A stretch of DNA of 64,000 nucleotides. Source: Gigaspora margarita. Taxonomy: Eukaryota; Glomeromycota; Glomeromycetes; Diversisporales; Gigasporaceae. The first letter of the stretch is position 1; each line of letters opens with the position of its first letter. Below, one piece after another: positions 12,105-24,457 of the stretch. Where the stretch lies: assembly GCA_009809945.1 (NCBI GenBank), contig WTPW01000184.1:409300-473299 (forward strand), read 5' to 3'. The notes under the pieces were generated by a model that saw only the letters and a list, made by a program, of their open reading frames with translations, had not been told where the DNA came from and did not search any database. The translations under genes were made by a program, and so were the position numbers.

Positions 12105-13416
12105 TAGGGATAGTAAATGACCTGTTCATTTGCCAATTTTTTAAATGAACTCAATGATCTTAAAATAACTGGTCATTTTAGGTCATTCAAATTTTGGGTC
12201 ATTTGGAAATGACTTGTGACCAAATGACTGGGACATTGGTCATTAGGCCATTTGCATAGAGTTAACATTCTACTGATTACAAAAAACTTATATAATGCAT
12301 GTTTTAAATAATATTTATGTTTGCATTATTTATCATTTTACAATCAGTAAATTATTATTTACAAACTTTTTTTTAAAAATAGTAATTACTTATTTTTTCT
12401 AGTGTTTTATTTAATCATTTTATACCAGGGATAGTAAATAATCTGGTCATTTGCCAATTTTTTAAATGACCTCAATGATCTTAAAATGACTGCTTATTTG
12501 AGATTATTCAAATTTTGGAACATTTGAAAATGACTTATGACCAAAGGACTATGGTTATTTCCAAATGACCAGGATCATTTGGTTATTAGGTCATTTTACA
12601 TAGAGTCGACATCCTACTGATTAATATTTTAAATAATACATATGTTCGCATAATTCCTCAATTCACATTGATTATCAATTAATATACTATTTGTAAATTC
12701 AAAATATTTTTTTGTCTAGTGTTTTTTTTTAATCACTTCATTCATACCTGATCTTATGATTCAATTGGAATGTCACTTTACAACCAATCTGGAAATGACC
12801 TAGTCATTTAGCCAAAATAGCAAATGACAATCATTCATCAATTGATCAGTTATCTATTATGTATAATAATTTGGAGTTTTACTAAAACACACCTATAGTG
12901 TTTTACACCATGTTATACAAAACTATTAGAATAGCCAATCAAAATTTAAGATCAGGTGTAACATAAAATTTTGTTCTTTTTGTTTATTTTTTAAAAAACA
13001 TCCATATCTCAAAATTTTGTTTATAAAACCACCTTTGATGCTCTAATAAAAAAAATTCCTTGTTAAATTTTGTATATACTAATGCCTCGATAAAATTCCA
13101 AGCCTCACTCTAACCCTAAAGTAATTAAATTTATTTTTGTTTTTGTTACACAGATTTGCAAATCTAATTTACCTATGGTGGTAAAACACTATAAGTGCAT
13201 TTTATAATAATTGATAATTTTTATTGAAAAGTATTTAGCAACATTTGATTTTATAGAAAACAATAATCAATTTTGAATTGCTAAAGCATTAGTAATCAAT
13301 TAACAGTTAACCAGAGTTAAATGACCTTCTTAAGTCATTTGGACCATGAAATGACCAATAACTGGTTATTTGTTATTTGAGTCATTTGGGCCATTTAAAG
13401 TTATTTACTATCCCTA
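12105..13416. mobile_element. hAT-like element with 8-bp target duplication
   Basis: The ends are TAGGGATAGTAAATGACC and the complement of GTTATTTACTATCCCTA. The flanks TTGTGCAT (12097-12104) and TTGTACAT (13417-13424) are an 8-bp duplication with one difference, which with the TAGGG terminus points to the hAT superfamily. The left about 320 bp is duplicated in tandem, with a second start at 12425. Many copies of AAATGAC/GTCATTT occupy the ends, as subterminal transposase sites would. There is no transposase, so it is non-autonomous. The element at 12872-13203 is nested in it. Confidence 0.75.
12872..13203 (+). mobile_element. Core-sharing ~330-bp MITE (copy D), nested
   Basis: The string ATAATAATT flanks it on both sides (12863-12871, 13204-13212), a 9-bp duplication. 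The inverted ends centre on TATAGTGTTTTAC. The interior shares the landmarks of the family at 26851, 33056 and 40150: GATCAGGTGTAAC, then TATAAAACCACC, then AAAAATTCCTTG, then CTAACCCTAA. The ends are unlike those of the other copies. Confidence 0.65.
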
Positions 13417-13424
13417 TTGTACAT

Positions 13425-14504
13425 TATAATATATTGGCTGTATTTGAAAAACATGACTTGAACATATGAAAATATTGTGTGAAAAGTCATATTATAATTA
13501 TATAGTATGATAACTAGAAATAAGCTTCATGTATGTGTATAATTTCTCAATTATATACATTTTATTTATTTGTATGTTTCTTACTATATAGCATATCAAA
13601 TTGTACCTTTTAGAGTATGTATAGCGGATTTCATCTAAAGCCAACATATTTTATATATAGACACCAATTTTTTCACTGCAGTGTAATTTATTATTTAATA
13701 AAAATACAGAAACACTTAATATAATTTTAAATTTGATTTATAAATTTAAAAATTTGTTATAAATTCAAATCTGTTATGTTTTTTTTATATATAAGTATTA
13801 AAATTTTGAATTATATATAAATTTAAATTAATATAATGTTCTAAAAACAAAAGATATTTAATGTTTTTTGATAATTTAATAGCCTTTTGTTTAAACTATT
13901 AAACTTTCAAAAAATTTTTTAAATAATTTTTGTTTTAAAAGTTATATCAATTTAAAAATAAATTTTTATAATTAAATAGTAATGGCTTTTCATGAAATTC
14001 ACTGTATTATTTTTTTTTGATAAGCAATTTTGTAGCCAATTTTTATAATTATTAGTACAATCTTTTTATTGGGTTTAATATGTCTAATAACAAAGTATAT
14101 ACAGATTAGTAACAATTAATTTTGTATTATCCTCCAATCTTCTGATATCTGGGAATATTATTTAATCAAAAAACTGGTTTTCTTGAAAAGTACCCAGTGT
14201 ACAATATGCAGTACTATACACTTATTTACTGTTATTCTTTAAATATAATAATTATACATTTTTAAATACCTTGCAAACTAATAAAATATCTTTAGCCCTA
14301 CTTCTAATCTGAACAAAATATTACAACTAGAGATGTTAATAGCTTAGTTTAGCTAGAGTTTATAAATTAGTTAAATTATATTGTTTAAGCTAATTCTACT
14401 TTGACTTCACTAATATTACAAATTTAAATAGATAAAGCAAAAGCAACTTTTGAGTTTTTTTTATATTTTTTTATTTCAAAATACCTGTTTTGTAACTTAG
14501 GGTT
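13425..14504. other. AT-rich stretch, nothing recognised
   Basis: No feature supported. Confidence 0.4.
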
Positions 14505-15599
14505 TTTATTCAAGATTTTTTGAATCACAGTAATCTCAAGAAGGTTACGAATATTTGTTACATTAAAAAAGAGTACTACTAGCCACTTATATTTTTGATA
14601 TTATTTCATACTAGCTGCCATACCTGCAACCCAACTATGAAATTACTTATTTAAACTCTCTAATTTTCTGTTTCTTCTGCCAACTCTATCTTGTATTATT
14701 AGAACACATGTTCTGAATACTTATCTATAATTTTAGAACATAAGCTATATATAAGTAATGGCTATTTTACTTGTGGGCAAACCCTTCTATTGTGCATTCT
14801 GGTCTTTTATCCTTGACATGAAACTTGGTAAAGTGGTACCTGTCTTATACAGGTATTTATCTATTTTTTTATAGCTTGCACATTTACTGAGGCTTATACT
14901 TGTATAGCAATGATACTATATACTTTAAAATTTTTCTCTCATTGGTACATACTCTTAAAACACATGTAGTTTTCTCTAGTATAACTCTAGCAGTCTAGTG
15001 ATAAAGTTCTTCAACTCTTTTTATTGTAAGCCTGCTTCTGGTAGTCACTATCTGAGGATCTTTTTCTCAATACAGTCAAAAGTTGACTACTTCTCTATTT
15101 AGGTCTTGCCAAGCAGGTACTGATCTGCTAATTTTTAGGATTTGTGTGCCTTCTTTTTACTTATATAATATTATACAAGTCAGTTAGCTCCGATAACTTG
15201 GTATAACTTTTATAGATCTATTGATCTGATTAATTAATGCAAATTATCATTATAGCACAAATAATGATTATCAAAAATGTCTTTTGTGAGTTTCAAACTT
15301 TGTACTTGTCAGTTGAGATGTAACAACAACCCAACTATACTATATTGCTAGACCCTTACTATTGAGATTTATTATATAAATTAAACTATTAATACCTAGT
15401 CAATATTTGATTTTGTACAATTTTACTAATCCAACTTCTAGAAATCAGAAAAATTTGAACTGAACAAATGATGTCCCTATTGATGCTCTATAATTGCCTT
15501 AGCTAATAACTTACTGCATTTATATTTTTTCAAAAAAACCTTAGTTTATTTTAAATATTCTAATTAAAAATATTGCAAGTTATTAATATTAGTTACCAT

Positions 15600-15680
15600 G
15601 CAGAAGCATGCATTTAAAGAGGTTTTTTATATAGATGCATTTAGTAAGTGTGCATTTAGAGAGGCCTAACTATATACTAT
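15600..15680. mobile_element. Partial Tigger/pogo-like end
   Basis: GCATTTAGAGAGGCCTAACT matches the right end of the complete element at 56101-56445 (GGAGGTCTGACTATA preceded by GCATTTA repeats). The left end is absent. Confidence 0.4.
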
Positions 15681-16221
15681 TAATAAAACTTTTTACTATA
15701 ACAAATAATATCTGGTCTTTAAACACATGTGCCTCAATGAATATTTAACTAATTTTAAAAATTTTATTATTATTAGAATTAAAAAAAAACCTATTTTACA
15801 ACTTTTAATTAATTTTTAAAAGCAGTTTACTTAATAAAATATTTTTTAATATTCAAAAAATAAATAATAAAGCAAAAATTAAATAAAAAATAATTAATAT
15901 ATCCCCTACTATTAAGTATAAAAAATTTGGAATATAATTAGATTGTGGTCAAAAATACTAGAATTAATTATAATATCATTTTTACTAGTAAGTCAAATCA
16001 CTTTAATTTTTGATTCAAAGACATGATCTAGGTAGTTGTTTGTGAATTATTTATAATATTAATACATATAGATAGAATTATATATATATATACTTGGTGT
16101 TCTGTTACAATATTCATAGTTATTGTATGAATTAATCAATTTATAAAATTAATAATTTATATATAAAGGTGTAGCCCCTTAGAGAAGTGGTCAAGGTGCC
16201 ACCCTAAGTGGCGCTTTGGAT

Positions 16222-16325
16222 ATACCAAATTACTGCAAAATAACATGCACCTGCACAGTGTTTCGATCACCTGTGCGCTATTTTGAGTGCACGCATGTGT
16301 GCTATTTTGAGGTAACCCGATTTTT
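16222..16325. mobile_element. Short palindromic MITE, CAAAATAACRYGCA family (copy 1)
   Basis: It contains CTGCAAAATAACATGCACCT and CAAAATAG-type inverted strings, and is nearly identical in inverted orientation to 62386-62475. Confidence 0.65.
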
Positions 16326-16379
16326 TATTTTGTACCAGTGCTGAAAATCTAAACCTTAATATATATATATATTTTTAAA

Positions 16380-17103
16380 GGGTATTGCTATTCACACCAT
16401 GGTTTTTGCTATTTGCACCATGAATTTCATATAACATTAGATTATTAATCAACTTTTTCTATTTGCACCATAGTAATATATGTTGCACCAATAAAAACTC
16501 CTTTTTTTGTAGATTAACAACATATAAAAAAGATTTTTCGCAATTTTTGTATAACCTTAGGTCTTTTTAATGTTGCACCAATAAAAACTCACCTTTTTTG
16601 TAGATTAACAACATGTAGGAGTGCAGGATAAGATTTTTACAATTTTTGTGTAATCTTGGGACTGGTTAGAATGTTCTAGTAAGTCTGCTAACCTAATTTT
16701 ATAATGTGGGCCAACCCTAACCCAAATTTGATAATGCAGGCCAACCCTTACCCTAATTTCTAAAGGCCTTAACATAATGCAGGCAGAATTTTGCAATTTT
16801 GTGTAACCTTGGGCTATTTTCATGTTGCACCAATAAAAACTCACCTTTTTTGTAGATTAACAACATGTAGGGGTAAAGAATAAGATTTTTGCAATTTTCA
16901 TGTAACCTTAGACCGTTTTAATGTTGCACCAATAAAAACTCACCTTTTTTGGAGATTAACAACATGCAGGAGTGCAAGTTAAGATTTTTTCAAATGTTCA
17001 TGTAATTATACTATGGTGCGAATAGAAAAATTGGTTAATAATCTAATGTTATACAAAAACCATAGTGCAAATAGCAAAAACAATGGTGCGAATAGCAATA
17101 CCC
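16380..17103. mobile_element. 724-bp TIR element with internal tandem repeats
   Basis: The terminal repeats GGGTATTGCTATTCACACCA and the complement of its right end (GGTGCGAATAGCAATACCC) extend imperfectly over about 80 bp, including TCTAATGTTATA. Inside, the unit TGTTGCACCAATAAAAACTC, followed by a TTTTTGTAGATTAACAACAT-like string, recurs near 16479, 16571, 16822 and 16920. The terminal motif matches the element at 26013, which suggests the same family. Confidence 0.7.
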
Positions 17104-18054
17104 TATATATATAGGAACAATTAACCTATTATTGAACTTCTACGGTAAAAAGCAAATTATTTATTTATTAAAACCTGCACATATATAAAGCATTGCCTGT
17201 AGTTTAAGATCCTATTTTTCTTTATTCTTTGGCATCATTACACAGCACTCTAAGGCCATTATAGTTCTAACTTTAAAAAGGATGTGCATTAAACATTCGT
17301 TTATTATCAAAAATTATATTCCAGTATTAAAATCAAAAAGAATAGCCGTAACAATTTATTATCCTGCTAGGATAAGGGTAGTGTAACCATCATATAGGAG
17401 AGCTTGGTACTTTCATGCTGAGTTTAACCCCGATAGTTGATGTTAGAATATCACATGAATTTGGCAGTAATTTATGGGACACAGATATTAATGATTTATT
17501 AGGTATTTATTATTAAAAGAATGTATATTTATTTAAGGATGATTTTTGAGAGCATAAATTAGATACATTTGATTAAGAGTGAGGGCACCCTTTATATACA
17601 TTCTAGATCTCAGACAAGGTTACATGTTTACTTTGCTACTACTACATTTATGCTACGATGGCTATGCTTATTTTGTGGCTTCTTCATTAGCCCTGCAACT
17701 TAACTACGTTGATGCACTGGGCTTTTCGAACCTTTATTGCCCAATGGGTGTAAACAACTACGTTTATGTAGCCACTTTTATGTTTTAATGCACCCAAAAT
17801 GTGGCTCATAGAATTAAGCTACCAAGAATACATAATAATGCCTAATATTAGAAAGGTAAGATTAACGTGGCTATAATAATACCATTATGGACAATTTAAA
17901 GAATTATACAAATTCAGAAGTGAGAAACAAAGGAAAAATTATTAGTTACAGTAGCAATAATTAAACATTCAATAATAGTTATTCTTGAAGCAATTAAAGC
18001 TAAAAAGAATAAATATGAAGCATTCGTTGAACACTTTTATTCGATTATATAGTA
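17104..18054. other. Unassigned stretch, possibly a solo LTR
   Basis: From TGTTAGAATATC at 17441 the base composition is less AT-rich and the sequence looks LTR-like, with a TATATA string at 17593. I could not find the matching end, primer-binding site or target duplication. No gene is supported. Confidence 0.2.
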
Positions 18055-18181
18055 TTCTATATATAGTGCGCGTTATTTCAGAACACACATGGGCGTTATT
18101 TTGAAACCCTGTATGCTATTTTTAGAGGATGCAATTTTCAAAATAACACCCATAATCGTTATTTTGCGGTAATATGGTAGG
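18055..18181. mobile_element. Short palindromic MITE, CAAAATAACRYGCA family (copy 2)
   Basis: GTGCGCGTTATTTCAGAACA at the left and the end ATTTTGCGGTAATATGGTA match, in inverted orientation, the copy at 61244-61366 over the whole length, including the internal GATGCAATTTTCAAAATAA. Confidence 0.7.
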
Positions 18182-18591
18182 TCTGTGTTCAGTAACTGTG
18201 TGGCTCATATCGGTTGGATTATAAAACCTGTTATCTTGGTTAACCATCTTGAATGGGAGCTTTGGCACATTGGTATTAATTTATACTGCAAATCTAGAAA
18301 ACTGAAGAAATGGAAACCCATTTGGAAAATCCTGAATTGGAGATAATAGTAATGATCTATGACGGCACCACTAGAAGAGGTGAGTGCCAGGATCAGAATA
18401 AACCTAATAAGGGAGGCAGCTTTGTTGCTAAATCCATATTCAAAGTGGAATAGGATATGAATGATTATGTTAGGCAATTGGTGCGAGGGTAAATTAGCTC
18501 TAAGGCTGGCCTAAGAGTAGGGTTGGGGCCCTCAACATCTCAAATATTTAGGTATGTTGAGTAGTAATAGAAGGATCATGAACCAGAAGGT

Positions 18592-18948
18592 TTAAGTGTA
18601 GGTGAACATAGATCATTTCTTATATAAGTAGATTAACTAAAAAAATATTACACAAAAATCGAACACATGTTACATATAAAAGTTTTTAAAAATATAATCA
18701 ATTTTTATAAAAGTTTTGAGGTAGATATATTAGACCCTCTATTCTAGTTATAATAATTTGAACCCCTGTATTATTTAAAAAAAACATACTTGCATATATC
18801 ATTAATTCTTTCTAGGTTGATTGAAATTTGTCTAGATTACATAACTTAAATATCATATGATCATCACCTGATTTCAATTGAATGTTATTGTAAAAAAATT
18901 AGTAACGTAATCACTAGTAAAAATAATCGATGTTCACCCTACCCTTAA
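18592..18948. mobile_element. TTAA-flanked MITE (copy 2)
   Basis: Inverted copy of the element at 9871, with ends GTGTAGGTGAACATAGATCA and the complement of its right end. It is flanked by TTAA at 18592-18595 and 18945-18948. The length (357 bp) is close to the other copy (361 bp). Confidence 0.75.
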
Positions 18949-19239
18949 ATAGGCAATTTCCATAGTTGGGTTGTAGGTATGGTAGCTAGTGTAGAACCTT
19001 CAGGTGGATGATTTAAATTAGGTACCAAAAGTGCACGCGTGGCTAGTTGTATCCTCATTCATGTAACAAATATTACGTCTCTAAACTCTAATAAAACCCA
19101 GCCAAAGCACTCGGCCTTTAAAACAATAATAATTTATATATAAAATTGCGAATCAAGAATACAAAAGCAACTAGTTATGTATTAATTATAATATTTATAT
19201 TCTATTGTATTAAGCTTGGTAAACTATATATAGGTCCCT

Positions 19240-19530
19240 ATTATTTTACTAACAATTACTTTATAAACATCACATTTCACTAACAAATTATTCACTAACA
19301 AGTTCATATTACCGATAATTCATTTTACTGAAGCTTATTTTATAGACAAGTTTTGTTCTATAAAGCATGTAATTTTAATTCTAATTCTACCTAACTCTAA
19401 TAACAATGAACAGAATTACTTTGTTAGTAAAATAATCTTGGGTAAAATAAACTGTTAGTAAAATGAACTTGTTAGTAAACAATTTGTTAGTAAAATAGAG
19501 CATCTTTAAACTGATTGTTAGTAAAATGAT
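19240..19530. mobile_element. TIR element with repeated TTTTACTAACAA motif
   Basis: The ends are ATTATTTTACTAACAAT and the complement of ATTGTTAGTAAAATGAT. The motif ACTAACAA occurs several times in the left half and as its complement in the right half, as subterminal binding sites do. Confidence 0.65.
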
Positions 19531-19907
19531 TGTCAACTACTACATACTATATATAATTGAAAAAGTAGACTTTCTATTTTAACACATAATAGAAGTCAAC
19601 AATAATTCAATACAAACTAACTTAATTATATAATATGAGTTACTAAAAATGCAAGTTTAGTAACAGAATATTTTATAGTAACTAATTATAGAATTATAAT
19701 AATTATCAAAATAGTGAGTAAGCTTTGTAATAATTTATTGTAACTATTGATAGAAATTGCAATAATTCCAATACAAAATAACTTAATAAAAATAAAATAA
19801 TTTTAATGCAAACCAACTTAATTTTAGCCACACTATAATTACTAGATTAATGAGTATATTTCTTATAGTTGAATTAATAATGCAATTTTATACAACTTAA
19901 CTATATA

Positions 19908-20235
19908 GGGTCTTTGCCTTGAAAATAGGGTTCCAAGATTTCCAAACCAAAATTGAGATTTTTGTTAAGCCTTAATTTATGAAGCTCTAGGTTCATTTTG
20001 TACAAGTTTTATAGTCAGTTAATTAATATTATGGAAGTCCAAAATTTGAAAATAATTGACATGGCAGATAAATATTTTACTATCAATTTTATCCAATAAC
20101 AAAAAGTTTTGTAAAAATCATTTCTAAAATTAGCAGAAAATCAAATTTAGGTTGTTTTGGTTATACAATCTTTATTTATAATTTAACTCAAAAAAGTTTC
20201 TAGTGTCGTAGGGTCATTTTCAAGGCAAAAACCCC
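19908..20235. mobile_element. Fold-back MITE, GGGGTYTKTGCC family (long copy)
   Basis: It starts GGGTCTTTGCCTTGAAAAT and ends ATTTTCAAGGCAAAAACCCC. The termini match the elements at 5830 and 11639 but the interior differs. Confidence 0.65.
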
Positions 20236-23014
20236 AAATATTATAGTTACTAGAATAGCAATAAGTTCTATTAAAGAATGTTTTTACTATAACAATACAA
20301 TTATAATATCAATACAAATTAATTCAACTTTATTATTGTGTACTATATTATTACTTTTTTTTAATATAGTTGGATTTGATCAATTTTAAATTTTTTTTTT
20401 ATAAGTTTTGAGTCCTATTTAGTATATTTATAGAACTTATTTCATGAGTGCTTTTTTGCTATTTTTATTAATTAAATAGAATCCAAAAATCTACCAAATT
20501 TAAGTGATTACATACCAAGAGCAATTTTCATAAAAATAATCCCTTAAATTAATTTGGTAAATAGTATTATTATTTAGAACTTAACAAAAGCATTTATTAC
20601 AGGAACATCTAGTCATACACTTAAAATATAAAACTTATAAAAAGATTTAATTTGAACACAATTTATAAGATATTAAAATGCTTTTTCTTTAGATATAGTT
20701 TTTAGGTTTTTTTTGATTATTTGATTTTATATTATTTTTTTAAATACAGGATATTTTATTTTTTTAACTTTGAAATAACCAAAAAACTATACAATCTAGA
20801 ATGTTATCAAGAACATTTCCCTTATCTTCATCTTTAAACTATATAATAGTGGATACAATTAAAAAATAAAATTATAATAGATACAACTGCCAGAATATAA
20901 TTAGAGTTTAATTTTGGTTTTTCAATTTTTTTAAGAGCCCAATAAAGAATTTTACAAAAAATGAGGAATATCTTTTTTGTTACAGATATAGATCACAAAT
21001 GGTCAACATTAGAAGCCTAAAACCCTGTATAATTTTTTCAAAAGAAGTTCACTTTTATGAATTGGACAATAAGTAAAATAATATGAAAATGAACTTGTAG
21101 ATCAATTTTTCTAATTCTTTTCAGCTGCTTGGTCTTCTTCTATAATTTTTCTTCTGAATGTATTGTGTTATTATTTGATTGCAATTTTCTATTTTCTATT
21201 TTTTTATTATTTGAAAACTCATTTTCTCTATTTATTTTTTAGTTTAAAATCAAGTTTTCTCTATTTTTTTATTATTTTATAATCTAGTTTCTTCCATTTT
21301 CTTAAAAGGTTTTCTCTTTATATTCGATTTTTTATAATTTAAATTTTGTTATTTTTTGTATTTAAAGCTTTTTTTAAACTACCAAGATCTTTATAGATCT
21401 TGTTAATTTCAGGTATAAGGTCCTTAATCTATTTGTTATCTTGGAACAAATAACAGCTATTTTCTTGTTCTTTGAATATTGCTTTATATTACTACAATCA
21501 TAAGCATATCTTTTAGTAGTAGATATAATACTGCATCAGAATTATAATTTTCTTTAGTAAGGTGTGTTTCTAAAAAAAACAAATTGTTAATAGACTTTAT
21601 ACTTTATTGAAAACTTGAGATATTAAGTTCATCAGATATTAAAAGAAATACTATTTTTATGTATTGGAACTTAGAGTTATAGTTAGAATTATTTGTGTGA
21701 TTTTTATAGGCTTAAATTACTAATAATTATTTTTTTACAATTCAAAATATTTAAATTTAAATTTAAAACAAAATCTTATATAAAAACTAAAAAATAATAA
21801 TATAAAAAAATTATATTTGCTATTAAACAAGCATTTTAATATTTTTTTTTAAAAAAAATACTTTTTTTGTTAATTAATATCCAATATAGCATATTGTTAT
21901 ACAACTTACAGTATAAACGAACTTTATTATTATAAGTTATTAACTATCAAAAGTTTAAGTTCATTAAAGCTATAAAACTAAAAGACACATCTATATATAT
22001 GCAATAAAATAATATTTACTATTAGTTTATTATATAGATATAAGTTTTGTCTATACAATTTCAAAAGTATAAATAAAGAATAAATAATTTATTAAATTTA
22101 AAAATATAAGTATTTACAAAAAATATTGTGCTTATTATCTAAAACATAAATAGTTATATATTTTATTATAAATTATTTATTACTACTTAAGTTGCTCTAG
22201 GATCTAAGTTGATTTTGAATCTACAGTTATTCTGTATTAATATCCAGAATATTAATTATATAAATTCAAAAATAACAAAATAAATAAATAAATATATATA
22301 TTAAAGGTATTTTTTAGCATCTCTAGCTGGCAATATAATATATATATTTCTAGCTTAGTACCAATTAAAATATAAATAAATTATGTAATAATTAGAGATG
22401 GCAAAGTTAATTATATATTATTACTTAATATTACTTAATATTATCTTAGAATAGGTAATATTAAGTAATTTTACAATAATTTTATTATTAGCAGCAATTT
22501 TTTCATTTAATCATAATTTTGATTACTGTCTTTGACTTTTATCATATGTTATATATATATACATAATAGATAATAGAATGTAATAATTATTTATTCTTAT
22601 CTAATTTTAAGTAAAAAATAGGTTATAGGTTATTATTGCTTATATAATTACTTAGCCCATCCATTGTAATAATTATTTTTAAACTAATTTTCTCCTAAAT
22701 TACCACCAAATTTTACCTACACATGATCATTGTAATGCATCAAAAAAATTTAAAGTTTGTTTATTTTGGATTAGTAGTTAGGGCCTATATTAAGATTTGG
22801 ATTTAAGTACTTTATTAATAAAATTGTTCAAGAAAACTTTTGTTAATACATAATACAGTAATAGGGTAATAGGTAGTTTTTTATATAAATTTTTGTAAAA
22901 TAAGCAATTTTTTATAAAATAAACATTTGTTTGATTTTTATATATTACACTTAATCTTATGATTTTATTGGCATAAATTATTTACCAGTAAAAATTTGAT
23001 AATGATCTATATAA
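20236..23014. other. Extremely AT-rich stretch
   Basis: Apart from the possible coiled-coil relic at 21180-21500, only homopolymer tracts and TA runs are seen. Confidence 0.4.
21180..21500 (-). pseudogene. Possible decayed coiled-coil coding relic
   Basis: On the minus strand a frame reads AIFKEQENSC, then KDLIPEINKIYKDLGSLKKA, a charged heptad-like pattern unlike random AT-rich DNA. Downstream, repeated units with KIIKK and KLDFKLKNK are broken by TAG and TAA codons at positions where Gln would fit a coiled coil. The repeated TTTTCTCTATTTTTTTATTA on the plus strand is the same array. The family is not recognised, and a low-complexity artefact is possible. Confidence 0.25.
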
Positions 23015-24039
23015 TACTATAAACCGCCATATACAAGACCCAGATTTCAGACCCCCTAAGTACTAGATCCAAAAGTGAATCTCAAAATCTACAATAACCA
23101 AATGTGGGTTTTTTAACTATCTAGACTATTGATACCTGATAAATGTTAAAATAGTTTTGTCTAGACAAATAATGAAACTATTTCATCAGACAGCTTCAAT
23201 TAGATGAATGCAAATGATGAAACTTGTAATAAACTTATGATGAATGACAAAACTTGTAACAAATAGCAACTCATAACAAAACTCAGCAAATATATATATG
23301 TATTTATGAGAAAAAAATAAATGAAAACTAAAATGCAATTTTTTGTTTTAGGAATCATTAAAAACTGGTTAGTGCATAATTAATTTCTGGTATTATTAGG
23401 CCTCTGTTGCTAGGAAAACTGCTGAAACTATAGTTGTTTGACAAAATCTTTTTTTCAAAATGATAAAAAACAAAACCTTTAACAAAAGATGAAACCTCAA
23501 ATCCTTCTGGTGAAAGATAAAAACCTGAATTTGAAATGACAAAACCCCCTAGTGCTCTTGCTAAAAAAAACTTATTAATAATGAAACCTTAATATATGTT
23601 TCTTGTTAAATAAAAACTAAAAATTATCCATAAATAATCCTAGAAATTTATATAGTAAACATAAACAAATAAATTATTATTGTAGCTCTTTTTTATATAT
23701 AATGCTAGAGAAGTTTATCCACTTGTATGTTTAGTTTTAAAAAGTCATCAATAAAAATTATAAATATATGTAAATACATAGGCTATTAACATCTCAAATA
23801 TTTAAATATTTAAGTAAATAAAAATAAAAAATAATATATATGCATACTAGCAATCAGTATTAATAGTAAACCAAATTGCAAAAAACAGACTTTGTTTGCA
23901 TTATCATACATATCTACCTATTTCTACTTTTTATCTGCTATTTTTTCTTTTTTATAAAACACATTTGACATTATCTGATGAAGGTGTCAATCACCTAATG
24001 GATCATGTGAAAAACTACTGATACAAAAAAAATATATTG

Positions 24040-24457
24040 CTTTATCATAAGTGCAAAATAACATGCAGGGGCAGAATTATGAATTCCAGCCTAAATTAAG
24101 CTCAATTCAGGCCAAAATTTGAATTAATGCCCTGCACATTAAACCACCCTAGCATCACCACTCTAAAAAATTTTGCTACTATTTTACCAGTTAAGATTAG
24201 GTATAATGCAAAGAAATACAAAAAATCAAAACAACCCAAAAAATTGTTCATAAATCAACATTTACCTATGAAACTACTTATTGCACACTAATAAAAAGTT
24301 TTCTTGCAAAATTTTGGTATTAAAAAAGCTCTTTTCAACCTAATTTAATAGCAAATCCTAACCCTAATTTAATTTAATTGCAAAAAATTTTTAGCAAAAT
24401 TTTTTAAGTTGGTGATGCTAGGGTCTTACTATGCATTATTTTGCATTTATATGGTAG
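24040..24457. mobile_element. Short palindromic MITE interrupted by another element
   Basis: Left of the interruption, GCAAAATAACATGCAGGGGC and CTCAATTCAGGCC match the complete 120-bp copy at 34884. Right of it, TTATTTTGCATTTATATGGT resumes at the corresponding point. Without the interruption the element would be about 120 bp. Confidence 0.65.
24137..24431 (+). mobile_element. Core-sharing MITE (copy E), nested
   Basis: The ends carry CCTAGCATCACCA and its complement. Inside, TATGAAACTAC, TTTTCTTGCAAAATTTTG and CCTAACCCTAA follow in the family order seen at 26851. TGCA stands on both sides (24133-24136, 24432-24435). It interrupts the palindromic element above. Confidence 0.6.

Larger units (their letters stand above)
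14505..19100. mobile_element. 4.6-kb inverted-repeat block
   Basis: The left arm (about 14530-14645) and right arm (about 18953-19085) are inverted copies: ACTAGCTGCCATACCTGCAA at 14610 against the complement near 18990, and AATATTTGTTACAT near 14555 against its complement near 19065. No transposase is recognisable between the arms. The block holds the elements at 16222, 16380, 18055 and 18592. It could be a transposon or an old inverted duplication; the outer limits are approximate. Confidence 0.5.

Noticed and set aside
17441-17850. Possible solo LTR beginning TGTTAGAATATC
   Set aside because: No matching CA end with target duplication and no primer-binding site could be found.
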